DNA of 64,000 nucleotides from positions 1,248,473 to 1,312,472 of the forward strand of contig NW_008705563.1 of the NCBI RefSeq assembly GCF_000186865.1, read 5' to 3'. The DNA comes from Aureococcus anophagefferens (Eukaryota; Sar; Pelagophyceae; Pelagomonadales; Pelagomonadaceae). Below, in pieces: positions 62,002 through 64,000 of this stretch; positions within the stretch are counted from its first letter, which is position 1, and each line of letters opens with the position of its first letter. Made by a program: the position numbers and the translations under genes. The notes beneath the pieces were generated by a model. That model made no database searches, had not been told where the DNA came from, and saw only the letters and a program-made list of their open reading frames with translations.

Positions 62002-63135
62002 CTAAGTCGTTGCGAGTCGGCACCAGCCCCGCGTCGCGCACGCCTCGGAGAGCCGCCGTCGGCCCGGCGGGCACGAACCGCGGCACTCCTTCGTCTTGGG
62101 CCACGCGCCGCCGATGTTGCGGTCCCCGCACCAGCAGGTCCGCTCGCTCTCGTTGCGCGCCCGGAAGACCGCGTTCTGCTCGACGGCGCAGTCCTCGGGC
62201 GAGAAGATGCCCTCGCCGCCCCGCGCGAACCACCGCGTCTCGCGCACGCCGTTCAGGCGGTCGAGCTGGCCGATGACCTTGGCATGCTTCGCGTAGCACG
62301 CGCTCCCGTTCCAGCCGCGGTCCTCGAAGAAGGCCGTCAGCGCGCTGTGGTTGAGATACCGTTCGTTCGCCTTCGTCGGCGCGCGGGCCCCGTGCACGAC
62401 GACCTGCGCGTCCTTGAGCGCGGGCTCCGTCGACTGGCGCGCCGCGCAGCGACCGAAGCCCCCAACCAGGACCTCGTTCTGCCACAGGAGCACGCCGAAG
62501 CCGACGTCGTGCGTGATGCCGTAGGCCGCGCAGATGGCCGTCATGACGCCCGCGGCGGACTGGTTCGCCAGCGCGTGGACGGCGGCGATGGACAGGACCG
62601 CGGGCTGGTGCCAGCCGCTCCGGATGCCCCAGTCGCCGGTCTTGGGGTCGTGGCGGCACTCCGGGTGGCCCCAGATGGCGCGGTAGCCGTCGGGGTGGAG
62701 CGCGAAGGCCGTCGTAAACGGGTCCGGGTACCGCGAGAGCAGGTCGCGGAAGCCCGACGACGAGAACCAGACGTCGTCGTCCGCGAAGACGAAGAAGCGG
62801 GCGCTCGCCGCGAGCGTCGACCGCGCGAACCAGGCGACGCCGTAGTCGTACTTGCAGCAGGGGCCCGGCGCGCCGTAGTACTTGCTCGTGCAGCCCGGCG
62901 CGAGGAGCACCGGCGGCTCGCCGAGGCACTTGCGCAGCGGCGCGCCGGCGACGCCGACGTCGTGCGCCGGGCAGCCTGCCCAGCGCGCCGCGGCCGCGTC
63001 GTCGCCCTCGACGACGTAGATCAGCGTCTCTCTGCGGCCCCAGCTCCGGTGGGCGACGACGGCGCGCGTGTCGAAGAAGAACTCCTTCTTGACGATCGTC
63101 GAGAGGAACATGAAGATGATGTCGCTGTGGAGCAT
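62002..63135 (-). CDS. Fringe-like beta-1,3-glycosyltransferase (GT31)
   Basis: 377 aa, single exon. MLHSDIIFMFLSTIVKKEFF starts the catalytic fold directly (the i-f-i-sT block of GT31). AVVAHRSWGRRETLIYVVEG is the usual R..a...TW-like strand, YGVAWFARSTL follows, and FFVFADDDVWFSSSGFRDLL supplies the DDD metal site. WHQPAVLSIAAVHALA and THDVGFGVLLWQNEV match the later Fringe blocks (E/D near the catalytic base). A Cys-rich tail (CWCGDRNIGG...CRGSCPPG) is extra. There is no N-terminal anchor in this model, so an upstream exon encoding one may be missing. Confidence 0.75.
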   Translation of the reverse strand: MLHSDIIFMFLSTIVKKEFFFDTRAVVAHRSWGRRETLIYVVEGDDAAAARWAGCPAHDVGVAGAPLRKCLGEPPVLLAPGCTSKYYGAPGPCCKYDYGVAWFARSTLAASARFFVFADDDVWFSSSGFRDLLSRYPDPFTTAFALHPDGYRAIWGHPECRHDPKTGDWGIRSGWHQPAVLSIAAVHALANQSAAGVMTAICAAYGITHDVGFGVLLWQNEVLVGGFGRCAARQSTEPALKDAQVVVHGARAPTKANERYLNHSALTAFFEDRGWNGSACYAKHAKVIGQLDRLNGVRETRWFARGGEGIFSPEDCAVEQNAVFRARNESERTCWCGDRNIGGAWPKTKECRGSCPPGRRRLSEACATRGWCRLATT

Positions 63136-63157
63136 GGCGCCGGATGGCGTTCGTGCC

Positions 63158-63240
63158 GTCGCGGCTGATGGGGGCGCTGGACGCTACCCGCAGTCGCGGC
63201 TGATGGGGGTGCTGGACGCTACCCGCAGCCGCGGCTACGG
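63158..63240. repeat. 35 bp minisatellite, 2.3 copies
   Basis: The unit beginning GTCGCGGCTGATGGGGG is at 63158-63192 and 63193-63227 with a single C/T difference. A partial third copy (GCCGCGGCT) follows. It lies in the divergent spacer between the GT31 and GPN3 genes. Confidence 0.9.
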
Positions 63241-63387
63241 GCTGCCATCATTGCCGCCGCGCAAGGATGCCATCCGTCCATCGTCACCATCTCCGTAGGT
63301 TCAACGTTACGGCCGCTCGACCGTGCAGACTCAGTGAGCGCATCTGGAGCTCTCTCGCCCGCGGCCGAGCTGCCTGCGCGCGCTGCC

Positions 63388-64000
63388 ATGCCCTACGGGA
63401 TCATCACCATCGGGCCGGCGGGCGTGGGGAAGACGACGATGTGCCACGCCCTGCAGGTGCACGGGCAGATCCACAAGCGGGGCATCTACGTCGTGAACCT
63501 GGACCCGGCGGCGGAGCTGACGCCCTACGAGGCGGACGTCGACATCCGCGAGCTCATCACCATCGAGGACGCCATGAAGGAGATGGGCTACGGCCCCAAC
63601 GGCGGGCTCGTCTACTGCATGGAGTACATGCTCGCGAACTTCGACTGGCTCGAATCGAAGCTCGCCGTCTTCGGGGAGGACGACACGCTGCTCTTCGACT
63701 GCCCGGGCCAGCTCGAGCTCTACACGCACGTCCAGGTCATGCCCCGGCTCGTCCAGGCCCTGCAGCAGAACCTGAACATCTCCTGCTGTTCTACCTTCCT
63801 CGTCGACGCCGTGAGCATCCACGAGCCGTCGAAGTTCGTCGCCGGCGCGCTCGCGGGCCTGAGCGCCATGCTCCAGCTGCCCGTGCCCCACGTCACCGTG
63901 CTCTCCAAGAGCGACATGATCAAGAGCGAGGAGCAGCTCGAGAAGTTCCTCGACGAGGGCTCGGCCGCGCTCTTCGTCCGCGAGCGGAACCGGCTCGACA
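63388..64000 (+). CDS. GPN3: GPN-loop GTPase 3, 3' end beyond the window
   Basis: 204 codons are visible from ATG 63388. Motifs in order: GPAGVGKTT (P-loop, residues 9-17), VVNLDPAAE (G2-like), GPNGGLVYCMEY (the GPN loop that completes the active site in the dimer), LLFDCPGQLELYTH (G3) and TVLSKSDMI (G4). The spacing and words such as LDPAAE, DIRELI and FVAGALAGLSAML fit GPN3 rather than GPN1 or GPN2. GPN1-GPN3 dimers are needed to assemble and import RNA polymerase II. The C-terminus lies off the window. Confidence 0.93.
   Translation, partial: MPYGIITIGPAGVGKTTMCHALQVHGQIHKRGIYVVNLDPAAELTPYEADVDIRELITIEDAMKEMGYGPNGGLVYCMEYMLANFDWLESKLAVFGEDDTLLFDCPGQLELYTHVQVMPRLVQALQQNLNISCCSTFLVDAVSIHEPSKFVAGALAGLSAMLQLPVPHVTVLSKSDMIKSEEQLEKFLDEGSAALFVRERNRLD

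Overview
The window is nuclear DNA from a GC-rich, compact unicellular eukaryote, most likely a photosynthetic stramenopile of the pelagophyte type (Aureococcus-like). The reasons are very high GC, genes packed on both strands with short spacers, spliceosomal introns, eukaryote-only genes (SF3B2, GPN3, GLE1-like, CEP19-like), and above all many near-identical ~200 bp elements that sit exactly as introns. Such introner elements are known from Aureococcus and Micromonas. The species name is inference.

Layout: 1-4096 ARM/HEAT repeat gene (-); 4281-6333 SET-MYND protein (+); 6385-7368 canopy-like secreted protein (-); 7431-8138 ARM protein (+); 8135-9205 sulfotransferase (-); 9249-10898 ankyrin protein (-); 11150-12040 YccV-domain protein (+); 12058-13938 GLE1-like mRNA export factor (-); 14004-14346 possible small mitochondrial protein (+); 14518-16290 cyclic-nucleotide-binding plus RGS protein (+); 16666-17472 ankyrin protein (+); 17778-18638 membrane protein with polyproline tracts (+); 18664-23255 glycosyltransferase-methyltransferase-like-TPR-sulfotransferase megasynthase (-); 23399-24451 unknown (+); 24645-26615 SF3B2 (-); 26911-30046 GT92-sulfotransferase fusion (+); 30176-31950 2OG-Fe(II) oxygenase (+); 32117-32956 ARM protein (-); 33140-34210 RING protein (+); 34233-35115 membrane protein with a 50-N assembly gap (-); 35294-36368 CEP19-like (+); 36420-38587 zinc-ribbon plus repeated beta-domain protein (-); 38851-39726 coiled-coil protein (+); 40165-41496 serine acetyltransferase with EF-hand-like tail (+); 41522-42977 and 44290-45339 paired MYND-RING-Sel1 paralogues (-) flanking a BTB-like gene 43147-43962 (+); 45570-47292 MFS transporter (-); 47388-61949 giant ~4,786-residue LRR/IQ/C2/discoidin/Ig/MORN protein (+); 62002-63135 Fringe-like GT31 glycosyltransferase (-); 63388-end GPN3 GTPase (+).

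Twelve introner copies in two related families interrupt eleven of the genes. In the clear cases the 3' splice site (CAG) lies in the element's terminal inverted repeat, while the 5' splice site (GT or GC) is the first two bases of an ~8 bp target-site duplication of exon sequence. Splicing therefore restores the original codons exactly. Copies work in both orientations.

A second theme is glycan sulfation. Four genes carry glycosyltransferase and/or PAPS-sulfotransferase domains, two of them as multi-domain fusions, which fits an alga that builds sulfated polysaccharide. Three reading-frame breaks (near 20608, 24218 and 36046) and the N gap suggest a draft assembly.
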